Source of the DNA: Amphibalanus amphitrite
Lineage: Eukaryota > Arthropoda > Thecostraca > Balanomorpha > Balanidae
Direction: 5' to 3'
Length of the DNA stretch: 64,000 nt
NCBI RefSeq assembly: GCF_019059575.1
Contig: NW_024882982.1
Span: 1-64,000 of the forward strand
A program made the translations under genes and the position numbers. This document shows, piece after piece, positions 44,580 to 58,538 of the stretch (the stretch's first letter is position 1; the number at the start of each line of letters is the position of its first letter). The notes below the pieces were generated by a model that was not told where the DNA came from, ran no database searches, and saw nothing but the letters and a program-made list of their open reading frames with translations.

Positions 44580-45569
44580 CTAGTCTACGGTGACGTCACT
44601 GCTCAGGTCAGGTCAGTGTCGGGTCAGATAGGCCGGGTAAGGGCACATAATTATTATGCTTTTAGGTGATTTGAATTGATGCTGATTCCCGCACACCCAA
44701 GAATTGTTGTAGAAATATAATAAGAGTTACGAAATGATGAAGGGAACCCAAACAATCTAAAAATGTTGTGAAAATTCAGCTTTTGACGTGATTCGCTTTT
44801 ATCATTTAAGGATTTCCCTTCTTTTCAGCATAATCCGATAGAACGGCACTGAGTGAATAGTCCAAATCTGATCTTCCGTTTGATACAAATATCGCAATTG
44901 TTTGAGGTCAGACCACATAGGTACGTAATCGGTGTGTTACCTACCGGTGGCGAACGTTCATAATCTTACAAAACCGGTGGTGGGGACAGGGTCTTCACCA
45001 TGCAAATCACATAGGTAGCTATTCAAGTTTCGTCCCGTTGTGGACCGTGTTCGGGTGATATGGAAAGTCGTCGTCAGTGGCAGTGCCAACCCCTTCATGA
45101 GGTGAGTCAGTGTACTCACTTATAATCCAGTGAAGCGCCACCTGCGACATTCGCCACCGTCAACAGGGAAATGACGGAGGTCGGTATAGATACGACACAT
45201 CCTCAAGCTCATACTTATGACCCTTGCCACCTCACGATATAAATTCGATGCAGTTCGAAACTATATGAAGCCATTCGAAGCAAATGACCCAGAGTCTCTA
45301 TTGAAACAGGGAGCTGTGCCAGCTGTGGGTGGATGACAATTGACATCAGCCGATCTCGAACAGGGATCCCACACCTCCCTGACCTCAGCGCCCCCTGTGA
45401 AGGAGCACTAGCACCACCTAGTGTTGAACATAACAAAGCACAGCAATGTTTGTGCATGCCTGAATAAATAAATAAAAAATGTCCCCTGGATGTGTGCATA
45501 GCACAATACCTACGTTTATTGCATTTTCCGATTTGTGGGTACGCTCTCATCTCTGTAGGTATTGAAACA
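44580..45569. other. Unassigned stretch downstream of mir-125
   Basis: No recognisable coding region. A few AGGTCA half-sites occur at about 44605-44620. Confidence 0.45.
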
Positions 45570-45835
45570 TTTTTATTTATTTCTATTTATTTATTTTGTT
45601 GGGTTAGGCCCTTTCGGTCTGACAAGATCATTTCAGAGCCGGAAGGATGATAGGAATTAGGAGGAGACATTGGTAATGGACAGGTCGACCAGCCCCCCAA
45701 GCTCTCGCTCTCCACCCGGCTACGGGGTGCGCTCCCTCGGGAGCAGCGGTGCCGCTCCAAGGGAGCAGCCTGCATGCGATGAAGGTGCCTGTCCACTTCC
45801 AGCCCGGAGTGGGGGCTGCGGCGTGGAGGAAAAGG
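45570..45835 (-). repeat. SINE-like dispersed repeat, copy 3 (reverse)
   Basis: The reverse complement contains GTGGACAGGCACCTTCATCG, ATCCTTCCGGCTCTGAAATG and GTCAGACCGAAAGGGCC, then an (AAATA)n tail (T-rich at 45570-45600 as written). These blocks match copies 1 and 2. The tail identifies the 3' end and the minus orientation. Confidence 0.7.
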
Positions 45836-47092
45836 ATTTCAGTATCCTGATAATGGAAACGACGGAACGGAGGATTGAAACATTAATCTGACTAAGTTGT
45901 TTAAATACAGCTCTTTGCTCCTTGTTATGAGTAAAGGTGACCTCAGGCCTTTCGATGATGGACAATATTTTATTGTCACATTAGACCGCATAGAGAACAT
46001 AAGGCGGGTCACCAAACTGCGTTCCGAATATTCCAGCGGCAGCCCCTGTCCCCGCCAATACCCTCTCCACAGCTGATATGTTTCACCTCCTCGCAGTGTC
46101 CTGTTGCTGGGCGGACGACGCGCTCCCCTGATTGGCTACGAGATCACACTCCAGGCCGAGTCGGTCAAGGTCACATGGGTCAACCGCCGCGGGGCATGTA
46201 GCGCAGAACGGCTGTCAGTCGGTGGCGGAGGGGGAGGGGGAGTGGTGCGGGGACTGTCACAGTGCTGTGATGTATGAGATAACCATAGAGATAACGATGT
46301 AACTGTGATGTGGGAGTGTACGGTGTTGAGGTGTTTCGGGAAGTGCATCGGCGGTGAGCAGTGAGAGTTGGAGATTGGAGCGCAGGGCCATGGAACACGA
46401 CGTTGGTTTTGCAGGTAGGTCAAGGTAGGCTTTATCATTATCAAGCCTGCTTTTTATCAGCATTGCTTTTGTAGTTGATGTTTTATGACTTTCTTCTTCC
46501 TGACTGCAGTTGTGAGTTGCTCTTCCTACCCAATACCTATGATGTTTTTTTGCGTAGTTTTTGGCCATCGCTGCATTAGACAGATGGAAGTATTTGAATT
46601 CTTAGGAATCCAATTGCGTATATTTTGGGCTTTGGCCGAGAAAAGGAGCATGTCGACGTTGGAGCAGAAACAACGAGCATGTCAACGTTGGAGCAGAATA
46701 GGTACCTACTGCGAGGATTGTCGACTAGTCGCTCTGAACGGAACATTGCGTGTTGACCGTTTCAGACATCAATCTGAGTAAGCAGTAAAAAGTATGTTGA
46801 CAAGTTGTCCTAGCTGATGCTATAGAGTGAAGCCACATAAACCGTGCCTCCTGATGTTGAGCCTCCTGCCTCCTGAAGAGTCGCTTCGTGACGGTCATCT
46901 GACCAGGACGCCATCTGTGATCACTGGAACTTCAGACTGTGCTGCCACCTGACGGCTAGTGTATGCTTCTTCTGCCAGGTGGCGCTGTGTGTATCCGATC
47001 CACAGTCGGTGGCTCGGCATCGAGCGAAGACTCGTCAAGGCACTGTCAATGGTGGACGGAAAGTTTACCCTTCCTGTGCAGGTAAGCCGACC

Positions 47093-47124
<32 letters not shown>

Positions 47125-50100
47125 CCCTCCGGTCACTGGTAGTCCCAGCGACGTAGCTATTGGCTCTGGAGGGCCCTGAACGCGGTCACCAGGGCCGCCA
47201 CGGCACCACTGTGCCGGACCTCCTCGGGTCGTGGTAGTATATTGCCGATTGCCGGAGTCTCTGGACTCCGGTCGGTGAAGTCGACCTCGGGGGTGCCGAT
47301 CGGTGAGATGTGAGAGACAAGTAGGCTCTCGCTTATTCATTTCCCGGCGATTCATTTCCTTGAGGCTGAAACCAGGTCCAGGTTTGAGATGTGTTCATCA
47401 GCAATCACGATTAGATAAACTGTACACTGGCGGCTACGTAGCTCCGGATCGACTGAAAGGGAGACACGAAAACGCTCCCTGGGGAGTATTGGGGCCTTAC
47501 GATTGGACTATACAGCTCAGAAGCGAAACACAATAACTCAATAACTGACATAGCTCGGCAGATTAGAGGAGCCGTCAGAAGTCGGGACTCGGGACCCAGC
47601 CTCACCCATGACCCACCAGCACCGGGCATGTTTCACTCCGGTCCGCCGTCTCCCGCCGTCTTGGCATGGCTCCCCTCCCAGCACCAGTAAAACCTGTCAG
47701 AGGGGCCGCGTCGATGGCGGAGTTAGTGCTGGTCGGACCACCGCGGCCGGCCGGTCGGCACAGGGCTGCAAACAGCGCAGCAACATGCCGCTATGACGTC
47801 CCAGTGGTCGGAGCAGCTCCCGAGACAGGGCGCGTCCAGCACCGCTGGAGGAGTACGGTGGGGTACCTGACAACGGAGCACAGCAGCGATTTATATTATC
47901 ATACAATATTAAAATATTAGTTATTACATATACACATCTACACATGTGTATGTGTCCTAATCTCTTTTAATGACATAAATTATTGTTATATTCATTTAGG
48001 TATTTTCTTACGTTTGTTTATGGATCTTCATAATAGGATTCTAGGGAGCAAATGGTATGACCACTGCAGTTCCAACTGTTTGACATAGCAATCGAGTCTC
48101 TTTGCAAGGATAAGTTCTCTTTATCTATGCGATCTCTTTTAGACCCAAACAGATCGACAAAATGTATGTTGATCGCTACATAAATCATCCTGGCCATAAA
48201 CTGGTGGATCAGATGGCAGCGTAGGCTTCCATTCAGACTCATGTATTCTTAAATGGTTGAAAAATGTGAGGATATTCCCTGCAAAAAAACTAATCCAGTG
48301 TGATCGATGCTCTTTCAGTTTCCGTTAACAGCACTTTTGAGCTGATTAGACGACTTTTTTCATGTGGGATGATCACTTTAATTCGTTGCCTCAGCCAAAT
48401 GTCTCAGATAGTGAGTTTTCCTTCCTATATCCCATCTACTTCTACCTTTCCGGTGAATATTATATCGGGTCCCTTCATTCCTCTGGATATCATGTTTCAC
48501 GCTTCTCACACCTGGAACTCCATTCTAATTCGACGTTCGTTATTTGGGCTAGTAGGGCTGAGCAGTGAACATCTCATTTCTCCAATTCCATTTTTCGGCC
48601 TAGTCGCTGCTCTCAGCGGGTCGTCCTGTGAGGGGCGTACCTCGCCCTTGACGGTACGATGTCCAAGCGCTAAGACTCTTATACATAGCCCAGTATAGCA
48701 CACGGGGAGCACTAAAGCGGGACACAGATGGCATGATAGCCCGTACAGAGCGGCACTCATGAGATTCGGAAGGCGACTTTATCATTCAAACAGCTCAGAG
48801 AAGTCAAACCGTCTGGGATAAGGCCGGGTTTCATCCAGCGTGAGGGGCTGTAACCATGTCCTGACATAAGATACGGTAATAGGATGGCCTCGTAAGGACA
48901 ATACATATGATGAAGTGCGCTTTCAATGCGATATCGGATGGGATAGAAGCGCTGAACCATCTAACTACTCATCTGCTTAAAATCAATGAGTGTGATATGT
49001 TTAGACAGTTTGGTATGCAAAACATGGTCCTTGTACGAGATATAAAATGATCATGAACGTCGAGAAGGCTAAACCTAAAATATGGGGTCAAATATTACGT
49101 TTTGCTAAACATGCTTCAGCTTCCCTCTATGACATCTAATGTAAAAAAAAAAATGTTTTATTGGGTTTGCCAAAATGGATGTATTTGGTCAGAAACGAAA
49201 AACATTAAACATCCGTAGGAGTATTTCAAACGAAATGTGTAATTTTTAGCGTTTTCGAGATTTCGTTTGTTTATTTTAAACCTCCCTGAATGAGCACCAA
49301 GAAGGCCCACGATGAACATGTGCCATTGTGAATGGCAGTCGCAGAGTCATAACTCATCCTGAACGATCCTCACATTGCATATCCAAAGGGCGTAGCCAGC
49401 GCTCGCAGTCATCCCCAGCGTAGTTATCAATAATATATCCAACATTTGCAATATATTTTATGATATTAAAGGCGTGGTTGAGCTTTAATGTGAGTTTGGT
49501 GCGAGTCTGTGCTGATATATGACTCAGAAACGCACAGCTGGCGCTTAGCGATCCTCTAAGTCGAGTTGATGGGAACACATGGCCAATAACGGTAATAGCG
49601 GAGGCGAATCTCGGCTCTCATCCACATGCACACTTCATATTCTCTCCGGATGGCACCAACGAACCATTTATATTGAAATCACCGGCAAACCCCAAACTAT
49701 TTTCGAACGTATTTTGCAGATTTGCCGTTGCGTCGGTGAGACGTCTGAAATAAGCGCTTTGTATCCTGCTTTGTCGCTGAATTAACGGCCAAACGGCATC
49801 GGAGTCGCCCCACGGTGGGCCATTTCTGTCATCGTTTAGAATACTGAACGGCGCGGGTCGGTTAGGATGGAGGATGTAGCAGCAGCGACGCGCAATTTCA
49901 TCAAAACAAATTGACAAACACGGTTCCACGAACCAATGCATGCTAAAACAGCAATAATGTCTTTAAAAAAAAAAAAAAAATCAACCGACTTACATGAAAA
50001 TGCAGACCTGCTTCTGAATTATGATATCCGCGTATCTTGATGTTAGCATTTGTCATAGGAAAATAGCTCCTTTGATAATATCGTATGTTGTCAAAAATTG

Positions 50101-51570
50101 TAGGTAGGGCCTTTGCAACAGATTAGCTATCCTTCAGCGTAGATTATATATTTCAAAGGCCCAACCCACCCCAAAGTCCTGTCAACTACAAGATAATATG
50201 CCTATCGATCTTAATGTAACTTGCGCATGGTAATTCACATGTATCTATTCATGGTTCCAAATTGCTTTGAAAGTGTTATGAGATAAATGCGCACGTTTAT
50301 GGCGATAATATCTAAATCTGGTTCGACTTTGCATGCTGCAATTTGCTTATTGCGACAGTGGCTACTGATTGTATGCTCTGAAGTCAGTGCTGACCCATGC
50401 GTCGCTCATATATGGTGTCTACGTATGACACGGACATCCATCAGCTGCCAAATAAACCCCCAGCCGCCCAGCCCGACCCAGCAGAACAGCCTATAAAGCG
50501 GCCGATCATACATCTTCTACATACGCGGTGGTAAGAAGCTACACTCTCTGCTAACCAGTCCCACATTCCAGTCCAGGCCGGTCCGTGCTCAACATTTTCA
50601 CAAAGGGAAAACTCGCCGCAACGACGTTCTTAAGAGTTGCATGCATGAATTCATTGTGTTGCGTAAGGTAATATAGAACGTGTAAGACACCGGTTTCACA
50701 CCAGATTAGCATCTGCACGTTTTAGCAATGTGGGTGTTCTTTGGTGCGTTCAGATAGGCAATCAATGAAAGTGAATACCTGTCCTACATACACCGATGCT
50801 CATTTTCAAAACCATGAGGATGAATTCAGTAAAACCTGCGCTAAGCTAACTTACAGAAAGGTAATAGAATCTAAGCACTGCAAATGTTGAACTTATCGTA
50901 AAAATATATTTTTACATCTGGAAATGCGATAGCTGACACCGATCGAGTCAGATCGGTCCTAACCAGTGCCGTGAGAGACTGCAATGCTGAGTAGAAACGC
51001 ATCCTCCGCCGGGACTGCAGTCGCACTGCTTCTTTAGTCGTTCAGCGCATCGGAGGGGAAAAGGTGGATGGAGGACACTTACGCTAAGCAACATTTCAGT
51101 TTCAACTATAAACTGGCCAGATTTTAGGGTCTAAATCATTCATACGAATAAAACATGTCATTGTTATTAGTTATTTTATCCATTTTATTCCTTAATCACG
51201 CCCGCTCAGAATACCTACCTACTACAAGAAATATTGTGGCAGCCATGAACGTCGGCCAAAGATTTCACGGAACGTAAATACCGATAAGAAAAAGAATGTG
51301 TAGCGTCTGTCCAGCCCTTTCAAAACGATTTATCATTAAAATGAGCCGGGAACGTCGATGATCAGGTTAAACATTCACGACCATGTTCAGCAATCATTAT
51401 CCGTATGACAGAGACGACCAGAAATGCCGAAAACTGATCTGCCGATCAGATACCGACATTGTAAGCACAACGCCGCATGGCTGTCGCATCGTCAACATTC
51501 CTCTTGTCGTTGCCAAAAATACACCAAGGGACTCCAACTGGAGGGCCGAGGAGGGTCGCCAGGGGAGATG
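45836..51570. other. Unassigned stretch with minor simple repeats
   Basis: No protein or RNA gene is recognised. Small features are a 28-bp tandem duplication (GAGCATGTCGACGTTGGAGC and its copy) near 46647-46700, a TTG triplet run at 47093-47122, and an A16-type run near 49963-49980 that could be the tail of an unrecognised retroposed copy. Open frames at 48300-48760 and 49579-49941 have no convincing motif. Confidence 0.45.
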
Positions 51571-51780
<210 letters not shown>

Positions 51781-52546
51781 AGGGTCCAGATCAGCCTTCG
51801 GCGGCCCTGCCGGACGTCCGTTTGTAGCTACCGGGAGCCTCCGACAGCGATCGTCGGCACTGGGAAGCCGGTTAGATGGTTTATGGCAGCGGCCAGCGCC
51901 CTCCTTGCGTCCCTTTGTGTCTAGACCTGAAACAGACCCCTCATTTCTGCAGGACGCCGGCCGACCCATCAGCGTTTGATGATAGGGACCGACACGAATA
52001 GCCGCAAATGCATCGACCGGCAGTGCTGCATTTTATAAGGTGGTTCATCGAGAGTAACTAGTCGTGGGAGAATTTAGGTACTGGGACAATATGAAAAAGA
52101 GGGAGATTGTTTCAGGACCTAACCGTCGAGAAATTCTTGTCACTGACCGCGGAGTCTGTTGTATGGCGGGGCCCGTTACAGACTAGGCACGTAACCTTCC
52201 CCACCTGCAGCTCCCAAACCCTGCCCCACCCACCCCACCCAGAGGGTATCGTCCTATAAGGCGTCTGACCGCCGCTCGGCTCACTTTATTGTCGGTCTCG
52301 TTCACCATCCCAGTTACATTATTCATGCAACCGGCGGCGGCAGTAGAGCCGGGCCCGTGATCGGTGCCGATAGCAGGGAAATCGTTTCTGTTTTATTTCT
52401 CCGATTGGGAGCCGGTCGGCGGCCAGACCACGCTCTCAGAGAAGTCGAATCTGCAGGAATGCGGTCTGCAGAGATAGGCTGGTGGTGAACGGAATGACGA
52501 TATGTTCTCAGTTCCTTCTAACCCACTCCTTTTTCCAGTTAAGCCA
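51781..52546. other. Unassigned noncoding stretch
   Basis: Nothing recognisable apart from a short CCCACC-rich patch near 52200-52245. Confidence 0.45.
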
Positions 52547-52554
52547 ATTGAGAC

Positions 52555-52831
52555 CATTGGCGGATCCAAAAAGGTGATATGGAGCGCTGCGGGGCCGGGG
52601 GGAGCCCGGCAGCATAACGCTTTAAATACTCGAGGTTCTCCAATTTGTGAAAACTCGTCAGAATGCATGCTTTCTTACAAGTTGCTGTACAATGAAAAAC
52701 AAACCATTTCGCATTAACAATTTTCGCATTAAGGCTTTATTTCTTATGCGAGGAAAGCCGCGGATTTTCGTCAATTTTTATCGCTGCATGAGGAGAAATT
52801 TAAAAAATGTTCCCTTTTGGATCCGCCGATG
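52555..52831. mobile_element. hAT-type MITE with near-perfect 8-bp target duplication
   Basis: Left end CATTGGCGGATCCAAAAAGG and right end CCCTTTTGGATCCGCCGATG are inverted repeats with one mismatch in the outer 13 bp. The flanks ATTGAGAC (52547-52554) and ACTGAGAC (52832-52839) agree at 7 of 8 positions, as expected of an aged hAT insertion. The 277-bp body is noncoding. A related end lies at 34918. Confidence 0.85.
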
Positions 52832-52839
52832 ACTGAGAC

Positions 52840-53635
52840 AGTCCGCTCTGGTGGCCATTGAAACACACCACGCACGCAGGACCAGGCACGACTCATACAT
52901 TTATGCAGTGTTTGCGGCCGACCGCTGCGCTGTTCGTCGCTGTACTGGGGGATGCGCTGCGATAGCAGGGTGCTCGCACACTGGAGAACACGCGCACACC
53001 ACGACGATTGAATTAGTCTCGTCAGTGCGTCACGCGTGCTCGGAATGGGTGAAGTGGACTGGACGGTGTGTACCTACTGTGCTCTCACGGTTTCTATGTA
53101 TAGGAGGTATGGTCCCGTGCGTGCATTTATTTGAAATGTAGCCAGAAGTTACAGTGCATTGCATAAACATGGGCGCTAGCCGCTATTGGCTGCATCAAGC
53201 ATCTGGCATCTAATGTACACAGCTGCATCTTCCATATAAGTGCATGCTTCGGAGAAAATGGTGGTGACTGGAAACAGCAGTTAAAGCGGAATATGTTTAG
53301 ATGTTTGACGAATGGGTCCATTAACCAATGACAAGAACATTACTCGTATCTGATTTTTCTCAGAAGCCTCGAACGATGCCGATGCAAAGGATCTGACAGT
53401 CAGTGCCAACTGCCAACACAAACAGCTTATGGCACTGAAGGCTCCCCGACCGGGCTGTGGGTTATGTGTGCAAAATCACGTGTCTATCGTAAACGGTTAG
53501 GCATGCGGACATAGAGGATCGCGCCTCGCGAGGCATCATCAGCATCCTGCATCCTCATATGTACACATCCTGCACCTCCTGCAAGCTCGGCAGGCCGCAC
53601 TTTGATGCCGTAGGCCCCGTGTGTCGGAGGACCAT
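52840..53635. other. Unassigned noncoding stretch
   Basis: Nothing recognisable. Confidence 0.45.
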
Positions 53636-53639
53636 CCCC

Positions 53640-53692
53640 AAGCGCCGCCGCCGCCGCCGCCACCACCGCCGCCGTCTCCGCCACCGTCACTG
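53640..53692. repeat. (CCG)n-type triplet run
   Basis: GCCGCCGCCGCC followed by CACCACCGCCGCC and CTCCGCC variants, about 50 bp in total. Confidence 0.85.
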
Positions 53693-54640
53693 ATGAGCCA
53701 TCAATAATGTGGACATGGCACCGCGCCGCGGCGAGGTGTTGCGCACACGCCACAAATGTCACAGCAGCGTCAGACGGGCCCCGCGGCAGACATGGCGTCT
53801 GTGACGGCTCAGCTCCGGGTGTGTACAGCCGTCGGTCCCTACTCGAAGACGACACAGCGGCGGAATGTATCCGGCATACATACTGTTTGAATAGTTTTGC
53901 GTTATCTGCCGTGACAATGTCAAATGCTTGCTTAGCCACCCGCTGTGATGGAGAAAGGCTTGAAAAGTTTTGTTTATATGTCCGGAGAGCTGTTTTATCC
54001 ACACGAATGTTAAGCATGATCCAGTAGGAACGAATAGCTAGCTGACATGCAAACTTTATGCTGTGCTGTTTGTAATACGACATGAAACAGAACAAAATGT
54101 AAGACGTTTAATGACTACAGCCTGCATTCCTCTAGAGACAAGTAAGTCATTACAGCAATCCACTGATCTACCTTATTATTGGGAAGGTTTTACAATTGTA
54201 AATTAGTTTCGTCACGTAATGGAATTTTCCAATGAATCGTTAGATAAAAAAAAAAAATGGTGTTCTCGAGTTGCTCATAGTGCCTCTGATGATATTAGTG
54301 CGTAGACTAGCAATCATAACGAGGTTAAAGTCGTCCATCAGTGTTCTGGATAATGAAGCTAGCAATTTTCGTAACTTTGATGGTAATGTCCCAATTTATC
54401 TAATTTAGATTATGATGTCACGAACAGCGAATTGAAAAAAAAATATGAACCTCCCGATGGTATGTGAAATTTCGTCTGTTCCTGCCGTTACATTGCTGTT
54501 GAAACACACATTTCATCCCAACACATAGACAGTTCTATGACGTCACTTGGATTTATTTCAGACTCTCACTCTCAAAATAGAAACATTCAGTATTACTATA
54601 TATACATACATTCATTTGACACAATCACATATTATCACAT
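53693..54640. other. Unassigned noncoding stretch
   Basis: Only compositional or motif-free open frames. An A13-type run lies near 54246-54258. Confidence 0.4.
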
Positions 54641-54649
54641 AACCAGAGC

Positions 54650-55410
54650 TGGCATAGGGGAGATCCGTGTAAGACGCCCAGGGTCGGTAAGAGGCCCCAT
54701 CGCTTTTTTTACCAAACCAATAATGTTATTTATTTTTTAATGTTCTTGTAAAGCAGAAGCCCTCTTGAAACAACAACTCACGAAACCTGAGGTATTAGGT
54801 GCGTCGCAGCGACTTTTGGTAAGCCTGTTTCTGTTTTTGCCCCTTTACTTGCTAGATATATGCATCTTTATCACCCTTATACATCTGAAAAAACAATGAC
54901 TATCAAATGCAATCTTATCTCATCGAAATTGTCACATGTTAGCTTCAGAATAGACCATGTTCTGGTGCGCTGCAAATGTCTCATAAACCATAAATATTGT
55001 GACGTTAAAACACTGCATTTTGTTAAGAGGCCCTCCCTTCGAGGATTATAAAACGCCCCCCCGATAAAAAACGCCCCCGATGCTAAAACGCCTGCACCTG
55101 CGGCAGGCGTGGCATTCTTTTTTTCAAGGAGTTTGTTTTTGTTTCTTTTTTTCTGTTTCTTTTTCTAGAGGTAATAGGTACAATTTTCGTTGGTCATCAG
55201 CGTTTGGTTGTGCTAGTTTTCGCATTGTTCGAGCGCTTTGGAAGTGTTATTGGTTTCGATAACACCGTATTTGCTTAGCTTTTCGAAATAAAAGGCCTTG
55301 CAGCTGTGTTCGCAAAACGTCTTTTACAAGTCGACTTGCCTTGTTAAACGCCCGAGGGGGGGGGGCGTCTTACCATACCCATAGTGTAAGAGGCCCTTTT
55401 GCAACTTTTT
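54650..55410. other. Region with repeated GTAAGAGGCCC and ACGCCCCC words
   Basis: GTAAGACGCCC (54669), GTAAGAGGCCC (54688 and 55386), AAAACGCCCCCCCGAT and AAAACGCCCCCGATG (55050-55082), and an inverted GGGGGGCGTCTTAC (55358-55374) recur within about 750 bp. A palindrome CGCCTGCACCTGCGGCAGGCG is at about 55089-55109. The inverted GTAAGACGCCC pair suggests a small inverted-repeat element with uncertain ends. Confidence 0.35.
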
Positions 55411-58400
55411 CCAAAATGTTAAAGTTTACGGTTTGTGTACCCCCTAGATTCATTTTGAATGCAAATATGTATGGGAAAATGATGCATGCTCACAGCGCAT
55501 GCACACGTTAGCTCTTAAATATTATCAGTTGTCTAAAAATAGCAACTGAGCTTAAGGGGGGGCCTCCTGCACCACTCTCCCCTACCAATTCACAGCTCAG
55601 CACAACATTTTGATATGGCGTGGAATGCAGCGGAATAGGTTTGGGAATGGAGCGATTGGTCAAAAACAGACGGTTTTGAGCGCGATAGGAATTGGCCAAG
55701 GTTTTCACTTATTCTGATCGCCTTGCCCAGAAAAGGTCAGCTGCCAGAGGCTGTTTACAAAGGTGTTTGGCACGGCTATCTCTTCTGAAATACGATTGCA
55801 TCAGAACGGGTGTGCAGCCACCAGCTAAGGGGACTGCATTGAAAGAACTCTCCCTCAGGATATCGGAATCCTAGACTCTGAGGCTCCCCCATGAGGCCTC
55901 TCCTGTTCCAGGACTGCTCCCGGATCTCCCTAGCACCTTGGACTGTGTCCTCTGTTCTCGCGGCTGGCCAGAATTTCATATAACCCCGGATCGGATTGGG
56001 AGGCGGCTCCTTGCTGATGACCCTCCGGTGCAGGTCACAGGTCACCCGTGGGGTCACTGCGACTGGCGTATCTGTGCGCTCGACGGTAGTGAACCAGCTG
56101 TCTGCCGCCCACAGCCTCAGACAGACACAGCTCAGCTGCATCCTCCGGAACCCTGAAACAGAAAGAGACAGAAATCAACAGTCAGTCGAGAGCACCACAA
56201 TGAAATTCAGGCTGGGTTTGTGCTCGTTATGCCTCACGGAACAGTATAACGTCTGTTTAATTTCAGACTGCCGTTTTATTATTTGTCTGCCATTGGTATT
56301 CGGAATACAGCAGCGAATGCTGTAAGTGTATGATCATATCCTGACCTTTGCTTAAACTGACATATCCAGATTCGGTTATGGAAAGCGACCTTACGCTCGA
56401 GCTGGGTAATAGTTATGTAGTTAAGGACATGCTTTATTTCGCATGTGCTTAGTTTGGGTAGTATATGTGCTGCAGCTAAACATACATAAAGTAAAATAAT
56501 GAAGATAATACATCATGCCTTGTGTGCTTTCGTAATTTCATAATTATAGGAGATGACATGACTAACGCAGAATGTGCCCGTAAGAATAGTATTTTGATTA
56601 GTTTATTGCGCTCAACATCATGCGTAATGCGTAATCTATATTTGCGTAACCGCTGCGTCGACATTGAAAAGCCGCTCCGATTATCATGTTCAGAAAACTA
56701 GTTCATGAAATCAAAACAGACTGATCACGGGTCTCTCTCTCAGCCAGCCCCGGCACTACATGGGAGTGAGTCCTTTCGTTGCTGTGCAGCCCACTGTCCC
56801 ACCAGCCCGCTACACTGATTGAATTGACAAATGTCGTCCGGTCTCGTCCTCGCGAGGGTCACAGAGCAGGTGAGCCAGGTGCGGTCGGATCATCTCCAGA
56901 CCACCGGCCTCCGAACCCAGGGCGCCAGACACAGAGTAATGTGCCATCCGTGATGGGACGCCCGCGACATGTGTGTTGTGTGGGAGGCTCGTGGGGCGGG
57001 CGGGGATTGGGAGGGGGAGGGATGTCAAGATGGGACCGAAATATGATGGAGAGGGCGTGATAGGTGTCGGCAGACGTAACCGGTGTCCTAATCTGAGTGG
57101 CCGCAGACCAGGAACATTAGGTGCGCCCAGAGCAGAATCATTCAGTTCCAATGAGTTGTGACATGGGACCAAGGGGCTCTATTAGATATAGAGATGGAGA
57201 ATAAGTACACTTTGATCCGTGCTTGGAGGGTACTGATCATAGTTTACGACCCAAGAGCTCGTATTTTTGTTGTAGTCAAATTGAAATGAGGACTGCCAGT
57301 ATGAATGTGTTCACGATAGTGCAAATACAACCACCATTGACACGTTACCTGTCACGATAATATGCATGAGACTAGGAAAAGAAAATACAATACACGATAG
57401 CCACACAAAGGGCGACTAATTCCTGCATGAACAGCGGCCAGCGAGTGTGGCTCTGCAGCCGGGTCGCGTGGTACAGCGCTGAGGGACGGACGTTCTGAGC
57501 CTGCCGCCACCGGGAGCTGCTGCTGTCGTATTTTACCAGATATGAATGCCGAGACAGGCGGTGGAATGGCCGCTGTTCGTCCTCGGTCACAGAGGTCAGA
57601 CGTGGTCATCAGTCTGTCTGCCACTCAGCCAGCGCGAGAATCGAGTAAAGATGGCCCATAATCGAGGGTTTGAGGGGATTCTGAGAGGGCTCTAGAAGTA
57701 TTCCTGGACTCTTGTAGTGAGTGTACTGAGTGTTGCACGGTGCTTTTTAATGTATTCACTGGCTCTCACTCACTCGTTGCATCCGATGCTCGGTTCTCAT
57801 GTTTCCAGTTCTCAAGTATCGTGCAAAGGCTATCTAATTAGTGTGCATGCCAAACAGTAGCCGCTCAGGTCGGAATATATTTCACAGAGAACACTGAATG
57901 TGTCAGAAACGGCCGTACAAATCCATCGCGCGGCGATCAAATTAGTCTCGGCTGTGTCCCAGCTATCGGTCGGCGGCCCCGCTCTGAATGAAGCCGGCCC
58001 GGCCGTGGGACTTTATTAACGCAGATACGATCGGCGCACGCTGGCCGGCGATGGATGGGCCCATTTGCCGCGTGTCCGACACCCCGCCCACGGGTCGCTC
58101 CGCGCCGTCACCGGTGACCGGTGCAGGTCCCGGCGACACTGGACTCCGTGGGAGAGTGGATCTCGCCGGGGACTCTCGCAGACCTCTCCGGGTCCGACCT
58201 GCCACAGACGTATCGAGAGATGCCCAGAGGGGCTGGCCATAGTTCCACCGCCCTGCAGTTCTCGAGGTAGCAGACACCATCATCGGAGCAGCTCCCAGTC
58301 TGTCTGTCTGTCTGACGTGCCCGGCCGTCTAGCGGCGAGTGTGTGAATTAGGAGCCCTCCCGCACCCTGGCGGCAGAGTCGCGAACTAGACGGGCTGCTC

Positions 58401-58505
58401 TGTGCCGCGCTACCTGCCGGTCAGCCGGCGCATCTGCATGAGCCAGACGTGAGCCTGCACCGATGGGGACACAGGACCGGACCGGGTCGAGTTTTCTGCC
58501 GAACG
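55411..58505. other. Unassigned noncoding stretch
   Basis: No gene recognised. GC-rich patches near 56860-57060 and 57960-58240 give compositional open frames on both strands. Confidence 0.4.
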
Positions 58506-58538
58506 GCGGCTGCGGCGGCGGCGGCGGCGGCGCGGCTG
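58505..58538. repeat. (CGG)n triplet run
   Basis: GGCTGCGGCGGCGGCGGCGG and flanking GCG triplets, about 30 bp. Confidence 0.85.

Noticed and set aside
48300-48760. Hydrophobic frames on both strands
   Set aside because: No family resemblance and no consistent reading direction.
49618-49941. Minus-strand frame with a GDFN string, like an endonuclease of a non-LTR element
   Set aside because: The surrounding endonuclease motifs are absent; one short string is not enough.
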